Source of the DNA: Streptomyces populi | GTDB lineage: Bacteria > Actinomycetota > Actinomycetes > Streptomycetales > Streptomycetaceae | NCBI RefSeq assembly: GCF_002911015.1 | Contig: NZ_KZ626844.1 | Span: 118,007 to 182,006 of the forward strand | Length of the DNA: 64,000 bases | Reading direction: 5' to 3' | Part shown: positions 9,015-18,583 of the stretch, piece after piece | Numbering within the stretch: the first letter of the stretch is position 1 | Layout: each line of letters starts with the position of its first letter | Made by a program: the position numbers and the translations under genes | Notes under the pieces: generated by a model | Told to the model about the DNA's origin: nothing | The model's input: only the letters and a program-made list of their open reading frames with translations | Database searches by the model: none

Positions 9015-12000
9015 ATGCCCGCCCGCATCACCGACCCCGAACAGCTCAAAGAGCTCCTCGGCATCCCGTTCACCCCGGAACAGACGGACTGCATCACCGC
9101 GGAACCGGCCCCGCAGGTGATCGTGGCCGGAGCGGGTTCGGGGAAGACCACGGTGATGGCGGCCCGCGTGGTGTGGCTGGTCGGCACGGGACAGGTCGCC
9201 CCCGAGCAGGTCCTCGGTCTGACGTTCACCAACAAGGCCGCGGGCGAACTCGCCGAGCGGGTCCGCAAGGCGCTCGTCAAGGCGGGAGTCACCGACCCGG
9301 ACGTCATCGACCCCGACAACCCGCCGGGCGAGCCGGTCATCTCCACCTACCACGCCTTCGCGGGCCGTCTGCTGACCGACCACGGCCTGCGCATCGGGCT
9401 CGAACCGACCTCCAGGCTCCTCGCCGACGCCACCCGCTACCAGCTCGCCGCGCGCGTGCTGCGCGAGGCGCCGGGCCCGTACCCGGCGCTGACCCGGTCC
9501 TTCCCGGACCTGGTGAGCGACCTCCTGGCCCTCGACTCCGAGCTCGCCGAACACCTCGTGGCGGCGGAGGACCTGCGCGCCCACGACGCCGAACTGCTGC
9601 GCGTCCTGGAGGGCGCCCGGCTCACCAACGCGGACCTGCGCAAGGTCCCCGAGGCCGCCGCGGCCCGGCGTGAACTCGCCGAGCTGGTGGGCCGCTACCG
9701 GGCGGCGAAGCGAGAGCGCGACCTCCTCGACTTCGGCGACCAGATCGCCCTCTCGGCCACCCTGGCCCGCACCCGCCCCGAGGTCGGAGAGATCCTGCGG
9801 GACGAGTTCCGGGTGGTCCTGCTGGACGAGTACCAGGACACGTCGGTGGCCCAACGCGTCCTGCTCGCCGGACTGTTCGGCGGCGGCACCGGACATCCCG
9901 TGACCGCGGTCGGGGACCCCTGCCAGGCGATCTACGGCTGGCGCGGCGCCTCCGTGGCCAACCTCGACGACTTCCCCGAGCACTTCGCGCGCCCCGACGG
10001 CCGGTCCGCCACCCGCCAGTCGCTCAGCGAGAACCGCCGCAGCGGCGGCCGTCTCCTCGACCTCGCCAACGGCCTCGCGGAGCCGCTGCGCGCCATGCAC
10101 GCGGGCGTGGAGGCACTGCGGCCCGCCCCCGGGGCCGAGCGGGACGGCGTCGTGCGCTGCGCGCTGCTGCGCACCCACGCCGAGGAGATCGGCTGGCTCG
10201 CCGACTCGATCGCCCACCTCGTCCGCACCGGAAAGGCGCCCGCCGAGATCGCGGTCCTGTGCCGCACCGCCGCCGACTTCGCCGAGATCCAGGGCGCGCT
10301 CGTCGCCCGTGACGTCCCCGTCGAGGTGGTGGGCCTCTCCGGGCTGCTGCACCTGCCCGAGGTGGCCGACCTCGTGGCCGTCTGCGAAGTCCTCCAGGAC
10401 CCGGGGGCGAACGCCTCCCTGGTCCGGCTGCTCACCGGCCCGCGCTGGCGGATCGGCCCGCGCGACCTCGCCCTCCTCGGGCGCCGCGCCCGTCTGCTCG
10501 TGTCCCCCGCGCGCGCGGGGGCCGACGACGATCCGGACCGCAGGCTCGCCGCGGCCGTCGAGGGGGTCGACCCGGCCGAGGTGATATCGCTCGCCGACGC
10601 CCTCGACACGTTCCTGGAGACGCCCGTCGAGACCGCGGGGGACGACGACGGGCTGCCCTTCTCGCCGGACGCGCGCGTGCGCTTCGCGCGGCTCGCCGCC
10701 GAGCTGCGCGATCTGCGCCGCTCGCTCGCCGACCCGCTGATGGACGTCCTGCACCGGGTCCTCGCCGTCACCGGTCTCGAGGTCGAACTCTCCGCGTCCC
10801 CGCACGCCCTGGCCGCCCGCCGCCGCGAGACCCTGTCCAACTTCCTGGACGTCGCCGCGTCCTTCGCGTCCGGCGACGGCGAGGCGAGCCTGCTGGCCTT
10901 CCTCGGCTTCCTGCGCACCGCCGCGCGGTACGAGAAGGGCCTGGACAACGCCCTGCCCGGTGGCGAGAACACCGTCAAGGTGCTCACCGCGCACAAGTCC
11001 AAGGGCCTGGAGTGGGACGTGGTGGTCGTTCCCGGCCTCGTCACCGGCACCTTCCCCAGCAGCCAGGGCCGCGAGAAGTGGACCGCCCAGGGCAAGGTCC
11101 TGCCCCACCGGCTGCGCGGCGACGCCGACACGCTGCCCGACGTCGACACCTGGGACGCCAAGGGCCTCAAGGCCTTCCACGAGGCCATGAAGGCCCACCA
11201 GCACACCGAGGAACTGCGCCTCGGCTACGTCACGTTCACCCGCCCCCGCTCGCTCCTGCTCGGCTCGGGCCACTGGTGGGGGCCCTCCCAGAAGCGGCCG
11301 CGCGGCCCCTCGGACTTCCTGCACGCCCTCCACGACCACTGCGCGGCCGGACACGGCGAGATCGAGGTCTGGGCGGACGAACCGGCCGAGGACGAGGAGA
11401 ACCCGGCCCTGCACGAGGCGGCCGCCGACCACGCCTGGCCGCTCCCGCTCGACGACACGGCCCTCGCGCGGCGCCGCGCGGCGGCGGAGACCGTGCTCGC
11501 CCATCTGGAGCGGGTCGCGTCGCACGACGAGGTCCACCGGGGCTCCGACGCCCACCCGTACCCGGCCGTCCACGGCCCCGGGTCGTACGACGATCCGGAG
11601 TGGCCGTCCCCGTCGGAGGACGACATCCCGCCCCACGACGAGGAAGGCTTCCCCGAGGACGAGTTCTTCGAGGGGGACCTTCCCGACGACCCCTTCCCCG
11701 AGGACCGCTTCCCGGAGGACGGCCCCGCGGACGGCGGCCTGCCCGAGGACGACGGCTCGGACTGGGACTCCTGGGCGACGGAACGACCGGGGGGCGGCCC
11801 GGCCGACCGCGGGAGCGAACGTCCGACGGTGCAGCACCAGGACCGGCCGCCCGTCCTCCTCCCGCACCCCCGGGAGGCCGTGAGCGAGCGCCTCACCCCC
11901 GAAGAGGCCCGCACCCTCGCCTCCTGGGACCGCGATCTGGACGCGCTGACCGGAGAACTCCTGCGCGCCCGCGAGACCGTCACCCACGTGCCCCTGCCGG

Positions 12001-12641
12001 CCTCGCTCACCGCCTCCCAACTGCTGCGCATGGCCGCCGACCCCGACGGCTTCGCGCAGGAACTCGCACGCCCCATGCCGCGCCCCCCGCAGCCCGCCGC
12101 GCGCCGGGGAACGCGCTTCCACGCCTGGGTGGAGTCCCGCTTCGAAGAGCTGCGGCTGCCGATGCTGGACCCCGACGACCTGCCCGGCGGCGAGGCCGAG
12201 ATCGCCGACGAGCACGACCTACAGACCCTGAAGGACGCCTTCGAACGCACTCCCTACGCGCACCGCACCCCGTACCGCGTCGAGGTGTCCTTCCAGCTCG
12301 CGATCGCCGGGCGGGTCGTCCGCGGCCGGATCGACGCCGTCTACAGGAACGACGACGGCGAGGCGACGACGTACGAGATCGTCGACTGGAAGACCGGTCA
12401 CGGCCGCACGGCCGACCCCCTCCAGCTCGCGCTGTACCGCCTGGGCTGGGCCGAACGGCAGGGAGTGCCCCTGGAATCCGTGACGGCCGCGTTCCTCTAC
12501 GTCCGCGACGGTGAGGTCGTACGGCCGGAGGGTCTCCCGGACCGTGCCGCGCTGGAACGGCTGCTCACCGAGGACCCGGCGGTCGCGCCGGACGGGGTCC
12601 CCGGAGAACCGCCGGACGAACACGCCTCTGTGGGCGGATAG
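9015..12641 (+). CDS. UvrD-type helicase with RecB-like nuclease domain (AdnAB-like subunit 2)
   Basis: The 1208-residue protein has a complete SF1 motor: AGAGSGKTTVM, LTFTNKAAGEL, STYHAFAGRLL, LLDEYQDTS, GDPCQAIYGWRGA, LTAHKSKGLEWD and VTFTRPRSL. Its C-terminal domain keeps the nuclease motif IVDWKTGH and conserved GTRFHAWVE but lacks the four-Cys cluster of its partner. A very acidic Asp/Glu/Pro stretch at about residues 840-920 separates motor and nuclease. It lies 90 bp after the first helicase on the same strand, which fits a heterodimeric AdnAB-type end-resection enzyme with two motors and two nucleases. Which subunit corresponds to AdnA or AdnB is not decided here. Confidence 0.88.
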   Translation: MPARITDPEQLKELLGIPFTPEQTDCITAEPAPQVIVAGAGSGKTTVMAARVVWLVGTGQVAPEQVLGLTFTNKAAGELAERVRKALVKAGVTDPDVIDPDNPPGEPVISTYHAFAGRLLTDHGLRIGLEPTSRLLADATRYQLAARVLREAPGPYPALTRSFPDLVSDLLALDSELAEHLVAAEDLRAHDAELLRVLEGARLTNADLRKVPEAAAARRELAELVGRYRAAKRERDLLDFGDQIALSATLARTRPEVGEILRDEFRVVLLDEYQDTSVAQRVLLAGLFGGGTGHPVTAVGDPCQAIYGWRGASVANLDDFPEHFARPDGRSATRQSLSENRRSGGRLLDLANGLAEPLRAMHAGVEALRPAPGAERDGVVRCALLRTHAEEIGWLADSIAHLVRTGKAPAEIAVLCRTAADFAEIQGALVARDVPVEVVGLSGLLHLPEVADLVAVCEVLQDPGANASLVRLLTGPRWRIGPRDLALLGRRARLLVSPARAGADDDPDRRLAAAVEGVDPAEVISLADALDTFLETPVETAGDDDGLPFSPDARVRFARLAAELRDLRRSLADPLMDVLHRVLAVTGLEVELSASPHALAARRRETLSNFLDVAASFASGDGEASLLAFLGFLRTAARYEKGLDNALPGGENTVKVLTAHKSKGLEWDVVVVPGLVTGTFPSSQGREKWTAQGKVLPHRLRGDADTLPDVDTWDAKGLKAFHEAMKAHQHTEELRLGYVTFTRPRSLLLGSGHWWGPSQKRPRGPSDFLHALHDHCAAGHGEIEVWADEPAEDEENPALHEAAADHAWPLPLDDTALARRRAAAETVLAHLERVASHDEVHRGSDAHPYPAVHGPGSYDDPEWPSPSEDDIPPHDEEGFPEDEFFEGDLPDDPFPEDRFPEDGPADGGLPEDDGSDWDSWATERPGGGPADRGSERPTVQHQDRPPVLLPHPREAVSERLTPEEARTLASWDRDLDALTGELLRARETVTHVPLPASLTASQLLRMAADPDGFAQELARPMPRPPQPAARRGTRFHAWVESRFEELRLPMLDPDDLPGGEAEIADEHDLQTLKDAFERTPYAHRTPYRVEVSFQLAIAGRVVRGRIDAVYRNDDGEATTYEIVDWKTGHGRTADPLQLALYRLGWAERQGVPLESVTAAFLYVRDGEVVRPEGLPDRAALERLLTEDPAVAPDGVPGEPPDEHASVGG

Positions 12642-12651
12642 GCTCAGGAAC

Positions 12652-14064
12652 ATGAGCAAGCCCGTTGACAACGCCGTCAGCACCGTCCGCACGTACATCG
12701 AGACCCATCGCGCCGCCTTCCTCGACGACCTCGGGCAGTGGCTGCGCATCCCCTCGGTCTCGGCCCAGCCCGAGCACGCCGCGGACGTGGCACGCAGCGC
12801 CGACTGGCTCGCCGCCAAACTCCGGGAGACCGGCTTCCCGACCTGCGAGGTCTGGCCGACCGAGGGCGCCCCGGCCGTCTTCGCCGAGTGGCCCTCCGAG
12901 GACCCGGACGCACCCACGGTCCTCGTCTACGGGCACCACGACGTGCAGCCCGCCGCCCGCGAGGACGGCTGGGACACCGACCCCTTCGAGCCGGTGATCC
13001 GGGGCGACCGCCTCCACGCGCGCGGGGCCGCGGACGACAAGGGCCAGGTGTTCTTCCACACACTCGGCGTCCGGGCCCACCTCGCCGCCACCGGACGCAC
13101 CGCCCCGGCCGTGCACCTCAAACTGCTGATCGAGGGCGAGGAGGAGTCCGGCTCCCCGCACTTCCGCGCGCTCGTCGAAGCACGGGCCGAGCGGCTCGCC
13201 GCCGACGCCGTGATCGTCTCCGACACCGGTATGTGGTCCGAGGACACCCCCACGGTCTGCACGGGCATGCGCGGCCTCGCCGAGTGCGAGATCGTCCTCC
13301 ACGGACCCGGGCAGGACATCCACTCCGGCTCGTTCGGCGGCGCCGTACCCAACCCCGCCACCGCGATCGCCCGCCTGGTCGCGGCGCTGCACGACGAGCA
13401 CGCGCGCGTGGCCGTCCCCGGCTTCTACGACGGGGTCACCGAACTCACCGACCGCGAGCGCGAACTCTTCGCCGAACTGCCCTTCGACGAGGAGCGGTGG
13501 CTGCGCACGGCCAGGTCCACGGCCACCCACGGAGAGGCCGGACACACCACCCTGGAGCGGATCTGGGCCCGCCCGACCGCCGAGGTCAACGGCATCGGCG
13601 GCGGCTACCAGGGCGCCGGCAGCAAGACGATCATCCCGTCCTCGGCCCTGGTGAAGCTCTCCTTCCGGCTCGTCGCCGGACAGGACCCGGACCACATCCG
13701 GAAGGCCGTGCGCGCCTGGGTGGCCGAGCAGGTGCCCGACGGCATCCGGCACGAGATCACGTTCAGCCCGTCCACCCGCCCGTGTCTGACGCCGCTGGAT
13801 CACCCGGCCCTGCAGTCCGTCGTCCGCGCCATGGGCCGGGCCTTCGAGCAGCCGGTCCGCTACACCCGTGAAGGCGGCTCGGGACCGGCGGCCGACCTCC
13901 AGGAGGTCCTCGGCGCCCCGGTGCTGTTCCTGGGCATCTCCGTTCCCTCCGACGGCTGGCACGCCCCGAACGAGAAGGTCGAACTCGGCCTCCTCATGAA
14001 GGGCGTCGAGACGGCCGCCTATCTGTGGGGCGACCTGGCCGAGAACTGGCGCGAGACACACTGA
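12652..14064 (+). CDS. M20-family dipeptidase
   Basis: The 470-residue enzyme has the metal-binding pattern of M20 metallopeptidases: YGHHDVQPA (His), RGAADDKGQ (bridging Asp), LIEGEEESGS (catalytic Glu plus ligand) and a dimerisation domain beginning GPGQDIHSGSFGG, with a terminal HAPNE motif. Family members use two zinc ions to hydrolyse dipeptides or related N-acyl amino acids in the cytoplasm. The ATG is 10 bp after the helicase stop, so co-transcription with the repair genes is likely, though no functional tie is evident. Confidence 0.9.
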   Translation: MSKPVDNAVSTVRTYIETHRAAFLDDLGQWLRIPSVSAQPEHAADVARSADWLAAKLRETGFPTCEVWPTEGAPAVFAEWPSEDPDAPTVLVYGHHDVQPAAREDGWDTDPFEPVIRGDRLHARGAADDKGQVFFHTLGVRAHLAATGRTAPAVHLKLLIEGEEESGSPHFRALVEARAERLAADAVIVSDTGMWSEDTPTVCTGMRGLAECEIVLHGPGQDIHSGSFGGAVPNPATAIARLVAALHDEHARVAVPGFYDGVTELTDRERELFAELPFDEERWLRTARSTATHGEAGHTTLERIWARPTAEVNGIGGGYQGAGSKTIIPSSALVKLSFRLVAGQDPDHIRKAVRAWVAEQVPDGIRHEITFSPSTRPCLTPLDHPALQSVVRAMGRAFEQPVRYTREGGSGPAADLQEVLGAPVLFLGISVPSDGWHAPNEKVELGLLMKGVETAAYLWGDLAENWRETH

Positions 14065-14159
14065 ACGAGCCGAACCGCAGTCCCAAGAGCCCACCGCACG
14101 CCCGTCCTGCTGAACCGCCCGCCGAAACAACCGTTCCACCGGGGGAGTTGGAAGCATCC

Positions 14160-15107
14160 GTGACCACCTGGACCGACCACAGCGCCGACCGTCCCATCTC
14201 GCTCACCGCCCCGAGCGGCATCGACCGGGCCGCCCACCACCGGCTCGACGAGGCCTGGCTCGCGGCGGCCTGGAGCCACCCCACGACCCGCGTCTTCGTG
14301 GTATCCGGCGGTCAGGTGCTCATCGACGAGACGGCCGACGGCACCACCGAGCTGCTGATGACGCCCTCCTTCGAGGCCCCGCTCACCGAGGCGCACCGCT
14401 ACTTCCTGGGCACGGACGACAACGGGGTGAGCTACTTCGCGCTCCAGAAGGACGCGCTTCCCGGCCGCATCGACCAGTCCGCCCGTCCGGCGGGCCTGCG
14501 CGAGGCGGGCCTGCTGCTGTCACCGCGCGACGCGGGCCTGATGGTGCACGCGGTCGGCCTGGAGAACTGGCAGCGCACCCACCGCTTCTGCTCGCGCTGC
14601 GGCGAGCGCACGGTGATCGCCGCGGCCGGCCACATTCGCCGTTGTCCCGCCTGCGGCGCCGAGCACTACCCGCGCACCGACCCGGCCGTGATCATGGCCG
14701 TCACGGACGACGACGACCGCATCCTGCTCGGACGCCAGGTGCACTGGCCCGAAGGCCGCTTCTCCACCCTCGCGGGCTTCGTCGAGCCCGGAGAGTCGAT
14801 CGAGCAGTCCGTGCGCCGCGAGGTGCTCGAGGAGGTCGGTGTCACGGTCGGCGAGGTCGAGTACGTCGCCAGCCAGCCCTGGCCGTTCCCCTCCAGCCTC
14901 ATGCTGGGCTTCAGGGCCCGCGCCACCTCGTCGGAGATCACCGTCGACGGCGAGGAGATAAACGAAGCCCGCTGGTTCTCCCGGGACGAGCTGGGGGCCG
15001 CCTTCGAGTCCGGTGAGGTCCTGCCCCCCTACGGGATCTCGATCGCCGCCCGTCTGATCGAGCTCTGGTACGGCAAGCCCCTGCCGACCCGGGGAAACAG
15101 CGCCTGA
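14160..15107 (+). CDS. nudC: NAD(H) pyrophosphatase / NUDIX hydrolase
   Basis: The 315-residue protein has a zinc ribbon (FCSRCGERT followed by CPACGAEHYPR), a full NUDIX box beginning GFVEPGESIEQ and ending REVLEEVGV, and the SQPWPFP motif that marks NudC enzymes. NudC cleaves NADH to NMNH and AMP and also removes NAD caps from RNA. The GTG start at 14160 is set by a GGAAG five bases upstream. It follows the dipeptidase by 95 bp and faces mycoredoxin across a shared terminator. In mycobacteria the homologue occupies the same place between the helicases and mycoredoxin. Confidence 0.92.
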   Translation: MTTWTDHSADRPISLTAPSGIDRAAHHRLDEAWLAAAWSHPTTRVFVVSGGQVLIDETADGTTELLMTPSFEAPLTEAHRYFLGTDDNGVSYFALQKDALPGRIDQSARPAGLREAGLLLSPRDAGLMVHAVGLENWQRTHRFCSRCGERTVIAAAGHIRRCPACGAEHYPRTDPAVIMAVTDDDDRILLGRQVHWPEGRFSTLAGFVEPGESIEQSVRREVLEEVGVTVGEVEYVASQPWPFPSSLMLGFRARATSSEITVDGEEINEARWFSRDELGAAFESGEVLPPYGISIAARLIELWYGKPLPTRGNSA

Positions 15108-15124
15108 AGCTCCGGACATGACGA

Positions 15125-15152
15125 ACGCCCCTCCGGCCGGCCGGAGGGGCGT
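15125..15152. terminator. Bidirectional terminator between nudC and mycoredoxin
   Basis: A 12-bp perfect stem (15125-15136 with 15141-15152) around CCGG lies between two convergent genes, ending both transcripts. Confidence 0.75.
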
Positions 15153-15170
15153 CGCCGTGCGCGCGGGGGA

Positions 15171-15425
15171 TCAGGCGGTGAGGGCCTGCTTCACCTGGGC
15201 GAGGCTCGGGTTCGTCATGACCACCTCGGCGCCACCGGCGGCGACCACCCGGACCGTCGGAACCGTCTGGTTGCCGCCGTTCGCCTTCTCGACGAACGCC
15301 GCGGACTGCGGGTCCTGCTCGATGTTGATCTCGTTGTACGCGATGCCCTCACGGTCCAGCTGGCTCTTGAGCCGGCGGCAGTAGCCGCACCACGTGGTGC
15401 TGTACATCGTCACAGTGCCCTGCAT
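15171..15425 (-). CDS. mrx1: Mycoredoxin (glutaredoxin-fold, mycothiol-linked)
   Basis: The 84-residue protein has the thioredoxin/glutaredoxin fold with active site TTWCGYCRRL near residue 13 and the cis-proline segment TVPTVRV. In actinomycetes, which use mycothiol rather than glutathione, such proteins reduce mycothiol-protein mixed disulfides. It is divergent from uvrD2. Its upstream region contains a clean SigR-type promoter, so induction by thiol oxidation is expected. Confidence 0.9.
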   Translation of the reverse strand: MQGTVTMYSTTWCGYCRRLKSQLDREGIAYNEINIEQDPQSAAFVEKANGGNQTVPTVRVVAAGGAEVVMTNPSLAQVKQALTA

Positions 15426-15473
15426 GTCTCTTGCGCTCCTTCACGGCTTCGGGTGCGTGGTCGCTGCAAGTGG

Positions 15474-15499
15474 AACGCAGGTCACCCGGCCGCCATTCC
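15474..15499 (-). promoter_or_regulatory. SigR-type promoter of the mycoredoxin gene
   Basis: On the minus strand GGAAT (15499-15495) is followed by exactly 18 bases and then GTT (15476-15474), about 49 bp before the ATG. This is the published SigR (-35 GGAAT, -10 GTT) spacing. Confidence 0.75.
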
Positions 15500-15720
15500 C
15501 TCGGGGGGTATCGGGGCCTCCCGCCGGGACGTGATGCTCGCCGCATCCGGTCCGCACCGCAGGCGACGGACCGCAGCGGGGAAGGGGGACTGCGCGACTG
15601 GCTGAAACGCGACCCCCGCACGCGCGGCGGAAGGTGACGCTCACCGCATTCGTACGACCGCAGCCGCCTCCCTGTGGACAACCGGCTCACCCGTCTCCGC
15701 CGACCTGGCAGCATGGCTGT

Positions 15721-17916
15721 GTGACAGCAGCAACGCACTCCACCCTCTTCCCGCAGGTCCCGGAGACGGCCGACGCGGTGCTCGACGGGCTCGACCCCGA
15801 ACAGCGCGCGGTGGCCACCGCCCTGCACGGTCCGGTGTGCGTGCTGGCGGGAGCCGGCACGGGCAAGACGAGGGCGATCACCCACCGCATCGCCTACGGG
15901 GTGCGCGCGGGCATCCTCCAGCCCTCCAGCGTGCTCGCGGTCACCTTCACCAACCGGGCCGCGGGCGAGATGCGCGGACGGCTGCGCCAGCTCGGCGCCG
16001 GAGGCGTCCAGGCCCGTACCTTCCACTCCGCCGCGCTGCGCCAGCTCCAGTACTTCTGGCCGAAAGCCGTCGGTGGCTCACTGCCCCGGCTCGTGGACCG
16101 CAAGATCCAGCTCGTCGCGGACGCGGCGGCCGCCTGCCGCATCCGTCTCGACCGGGGAGAGCTGCGGGACGTCACCGCCGAGATCGAGTGGTGCAAGGTC
16201 ACCCAGACCATTCCCGCCGACTACGCCGCCGCAGCAGCCCGGGCCGGCCGCGAAGCCCCCCGGGACCCGGCCGAGACCGCCAAGATCTACGCGGCGTACG
16301 AGGACCTCAAGCGCGACCGCGCGGTCATCGACTTCGAGGACGTCCTGCTGCTCACGGTCGCCGTCCTGCAGGACCGGCACGACATCGCCGAGCAGGTCCG
16401 CTCCCAGTACCAGCACTTCGTGGTCGACGAGTACCAGGACGTCAGTCCGCTCCAGCAGCGCCTTCTGGAACTGTGGCTCGGCGAGCGGGACAGCCTCTGC
16501 GTGGTGGGTGACGCCAGCCAGACGATCTACTCGTTCACCGGTGCGACCCCGGACCACCTCCTCGACTTCCGCACCCGTCATCCCGGAGCCACCGTCGTCA
16601 AGCTCGTCCGCGACTACCGCTCCTCGCCCCAGGTCGTCCACCTGGCCAACGGCCTGCTCTCCCAGGCGCGGGGGCGGGCCGCCGAGCACCGTCTCGAGCT
16701 GATCTCCCAGCGGCCCCCGGGCGCCGAGCCCGTCTACGCCGAGTACACGGACGAGCCCGCCGAGGCCGAGGGCGCCGCCCGCCGCATCCGCGACCTCATC
16801 GCCTCGGGCGTCCCCGCCGGTGAGATCGCGGTCCTGTTCCGCACGAACTCCCAGTCCGAGACCTACGAGCAGGCCCTCGCCGACGCCGGTGTGCCCTACC
16901 AGCTGCGCGGGGCCGAGCGGTTCTTCGACCGCCCCGAGGTGCGCAAGGCGGGCGCGGCCCTGCGCGCCGCGGCCCGTTTCGGCGGCAACGACTCGCTCCT
17001 CGACGACGCCGTCGACCTGCCCTCGCAGGTCCGGGCGGTGCTCTCGGGCGAGGGCTGGACCGGCAGCCCCCCGGCGGGCTCCGGCGCGGTCAGGGAACGC
17101 TGGGAGTCGCTCGCGGCCCTGGTGCACCTGGCGCAGGACTTCGCGACCGCCAAGCCCGGCGCGACGCTCGGTGACCTGGTGGCCGAGCTCGACGAACGCG
17201 CGAGCGCCCAGCACGCCCCGACCGTGCAGGGTGTCACCCTCGCCTCCCTGCACTCCGCCAAGGGCCTCGAGTGGGACGTCGTCTTCCTGGTGGGTGTCGC
17301 CGAGGGCATGATGCCGATCACCTACGCAAAGACCGACGAGCAGATCGAGGAGGAGCGCCGCCTCCTCTACGTCGGTGTCACCCGCGCCAGGGAGCACCTC
17401 TTCGTCTCCTGGGCGCTCGCCCGCTCGCCCGGCGGCCGCGCGGGCCGGCGCCCCAGCCGGTTCCTCGACGGTCTGCGCCCCGGCTCCGTCGCCACGGCGG
17501 GCGGCCGCGCCGGCGCCGGCCCGGGCGGCATCGAGCGCGGCGCCGCACGAGCCGGTGTCACCGCCGAACGGCGCACGAGCCGCAGCCCCGCGCGCTGCCG
17601 GGTGTGCGGACGCACGCTCGCCGACGCGGGCGAGATGAAGCTGATGCGCTGCGACGGCTGCCCCTCCGACATGGACGAGGGTCTCTACGAACGGCTGCGC
17701 GAGTGGCGTGCGGTGCAGGCGGAGCGCAGCGGGCAGCCCGCGTTCTGCGTCTTCACCGACAGGACGCTGATGGCGATCGCGGAGACCGCGCCGGACGACG
17801 AGGGCGAGCTCGCCCGGATCCCCGGGGTCGGTGTCCGCAAACTCAACCGCTTCGGAGCCGACGTTCTGGCCATCTGTGCAGGTCAGGAGATTATGGAGGA
17901 CGGTGAGGGCAACTGA
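15721..17916 (+). CDS. uvrD2: ATP-dependent DNA helicase UvrD2 with HRDC domain
   Basis: The 731-residue protein carries the SF1A motifs GAGTGKTRAIT, TFTNRAAGEM, VDEYQDVSP, GDASQTIYSFTGA, SLHSAKGLEWD and GVTRAREHLF. The C-terminus has a tetracysteine module (CRVCGRT, then RCDGC) and an HRDC domain (residues about 655-725). This combination defines actinobacterial UvrD2, which in mycobacteria is essential and unwinds DNA 3' to 5'. The GTG at 15721 is preferred; upstream in-frame codons have no helicase similarity. It is divergent from mycoredoxin and immediately precedes the wblC leader. Confidence 0.92.
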   Translation: MTAATHSTLFPQVPETADAVLDGLDPEQRAVATALHGPVCVLAGAGTGKTRAITHRIAYGVRAGILQPSSVLAVTFTNRAAGEMRGRLRQLGAGGVQARTFHSAALRQLQYFWPKAVGGSLPRLVDRKIQLVADAAAACRIRLDRGELRDVTAEIEWCKVTQTIPADYAAAAARAGREAPRDPAETAKIYAAYEDLKRDRAVIDFEDVLLLTVAVLQDRHDIAEQVRSQYQHFVVDEYQDVSPLQQRLLELWLGERDSLCVVGDASQTIYSFTGATPDHLLDFRTRHPGATVVKLVRDYRSSPQVVHLANGLLSQARGRAAEHRLELISQRPPGAEPVYAEYTDEPAEAEGAARRIRDLIASGVPAGEIAVLFRTNSQSETYEQALADAGVPYQLRGAERFFDRPEVRKAGAALRAAARFGGNDSLLDDAVDLPSQVRAVLSGEGWTGSPPAGSGAVRERWESLAALVHLAQDFATAKPGATLGDLVAELDERASAQHAPTVQGVTLASLHSAKGLEWDVVFLVGVAEGMMPITYAKTDEQIEEERRLLYVGVTRAREHLFVSWALARSPGGRAGRRPSRFLDGLRPGSVATAGGRAGAGPGGIERGAARAGVTAERRTSRSPARCRVCGRTLADAGEMKLMRCDGCPSDMDEGLYERLREWRAVQAERSGQPAFCVFTDRTLMAIAETAPDDEGELARIPGVGVRKLNRFGADVLAICAGQEIMEDGEGN

Positions 17917-17930
17917 TTCAAAATCGTCGA

Positions 17931-17969
17931 GAAAATAGTTTGCGCATGCCCCAGCAATCCCCATAGGTT
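17931..17969 (+). promoter_or_regulatory. Candidate WblC-dependent promoter of the wblC leader
   Basis: GAAAATAG (17931-17938) lies just upstream of TTGCGC (17940-17945), an 18-bp spacer and TAGGTT (17964-17969). WhiB7 promoters typically have an A/T-rich block immediately before the -35, read by the AT-hook. This is the most A/T-rich spot in the region and begins right after the uvrD2 stop. Confidence 0.55.
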
Positions 17970-17987
17970 CTTAACCACGGCAGCAGC

Positions 17988-18003
17988 GGCCTTCTCGAAG
18001 GCC
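17988..18003 (+). promoter_or_regulatory. Small hairpin in the wblC leader
   Basis: GGCCTT pairs with AAGGCC around CTCG shortly after the predicted transcription start. It may be the first element of the leader's RNA fold. Confidence 0.4.
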
Positions 18004-18080
18004 CTGGTTCCGTGCTGTACTTAACAACCGTCGGATCGGCTCGCGCCGGTCCCCCTAGACGCCGAGAGGAGGCGATTCCA

Positions 18081-18407
18081 GTGATCAGCATCGACACCAG
18101 CTTCAGCAACACCGTGAAAATGACCGATCGCTCGGTCGTCGTCTCCATGTGCTCGCTCGGCCTCTCGAACCTGGGCACCGGTCTGTCCGGCATTCCTGCC
18201 GTCCGGCCGGCGTCCTCCGTGTCTCTCGCGGGTCTTCCCGTCCGTGAGCGCAATGAGCGACCGACCCAGGCACTGGAAGCGGCAGTAGTGGCAGAGGCAC
18301 ATGCCTATGCCTTTGCGGCAGCCGGTGCCGGATCCCTGAAGCAGACGCAGCAGCACCACACGATGTGGGCCTTCCGTGGGCCTGAACCCTGGAGTGATCC
18401 AGCCTGA
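18081..18407 (+). CDS. 108-codon leader ORF upstream of wblC
   Basis: A GTG at 18081 preceded by GAGGAGG at ideal distance opens a 108-residue frame with no recognised domain: a Ser/Thr-rich first half, then an Ala-rich middle and a Gln/His cluster near the end. It lies wholly between the candidate wblC promoter and an intrinsic terminator. Its stop codon falls inside a 7-bp hairpin (18402-18420) that directly precedes that terminator. This is the layout expected of a translated leader whose ribosome occupancy decides read-through into wblC; whiB7 genes are known to have attenuating upstream ORFs. It could instead be an independent small protein gene. Confidence 0.6.
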   Translation: MISIDTSFSNTVKMTDRSVVVSMCSLGLSNLGTGLSGIPAVRPASSVSLAGLPVRERNERPTQALEAAVVAEAHAYAFAAAGAGSLKQTQQHHTMWAFRGPEPWSDPA

Positions 18408-18420
18408 TCCACCATCAGGC
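18402..18420 (+). promoter_or_regulatory. Hairpin overlapping the leader-ORF stop codon
   Basis: GCCTGAT (18402-18408) pairs with ATCAGGC (18414-18420). The leader stop TGA is within the left arm, so a ribosome finishing or stalled near the end of the leader ORF would prevent this stem. Confidence 0.5.
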
Positions 18421-18431
18421 CGGCGCCTTCA

Positions 18432-18472
18432 GGGCCGCGGAACCCCACCCGGGATCCGCGGCCCTTCTGTTT
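18432..18472 (+). terminator. Intrinsic terminator / attenuator before wblC
   Basis: A 10-bp perfect G/C stem (18432-18441 with 18455-18464, 13-base loop) is followed by TTCTGTTT. It stands 112 bp before the wblC start with no gene between, so premature termination here would control wblC. Confidence 0.75.
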
Positions 18473-18583
18473 GTCCCCGACCGGGGACGGCGGAGCGAAG
18501 GGGCCTCGGGACAAGAAAAGAACCCGGTACCAGCCGCCAACCGGCCGACCCCGGCCGGAACGACCAGACGAGGAAGACGAACC

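Noticed and set aside
7860..12215. 1451-codon minus-strand open frame
   Set aside because: It lies antisense to both helicase genes, whose motifs are complete; it has no domain of its own.
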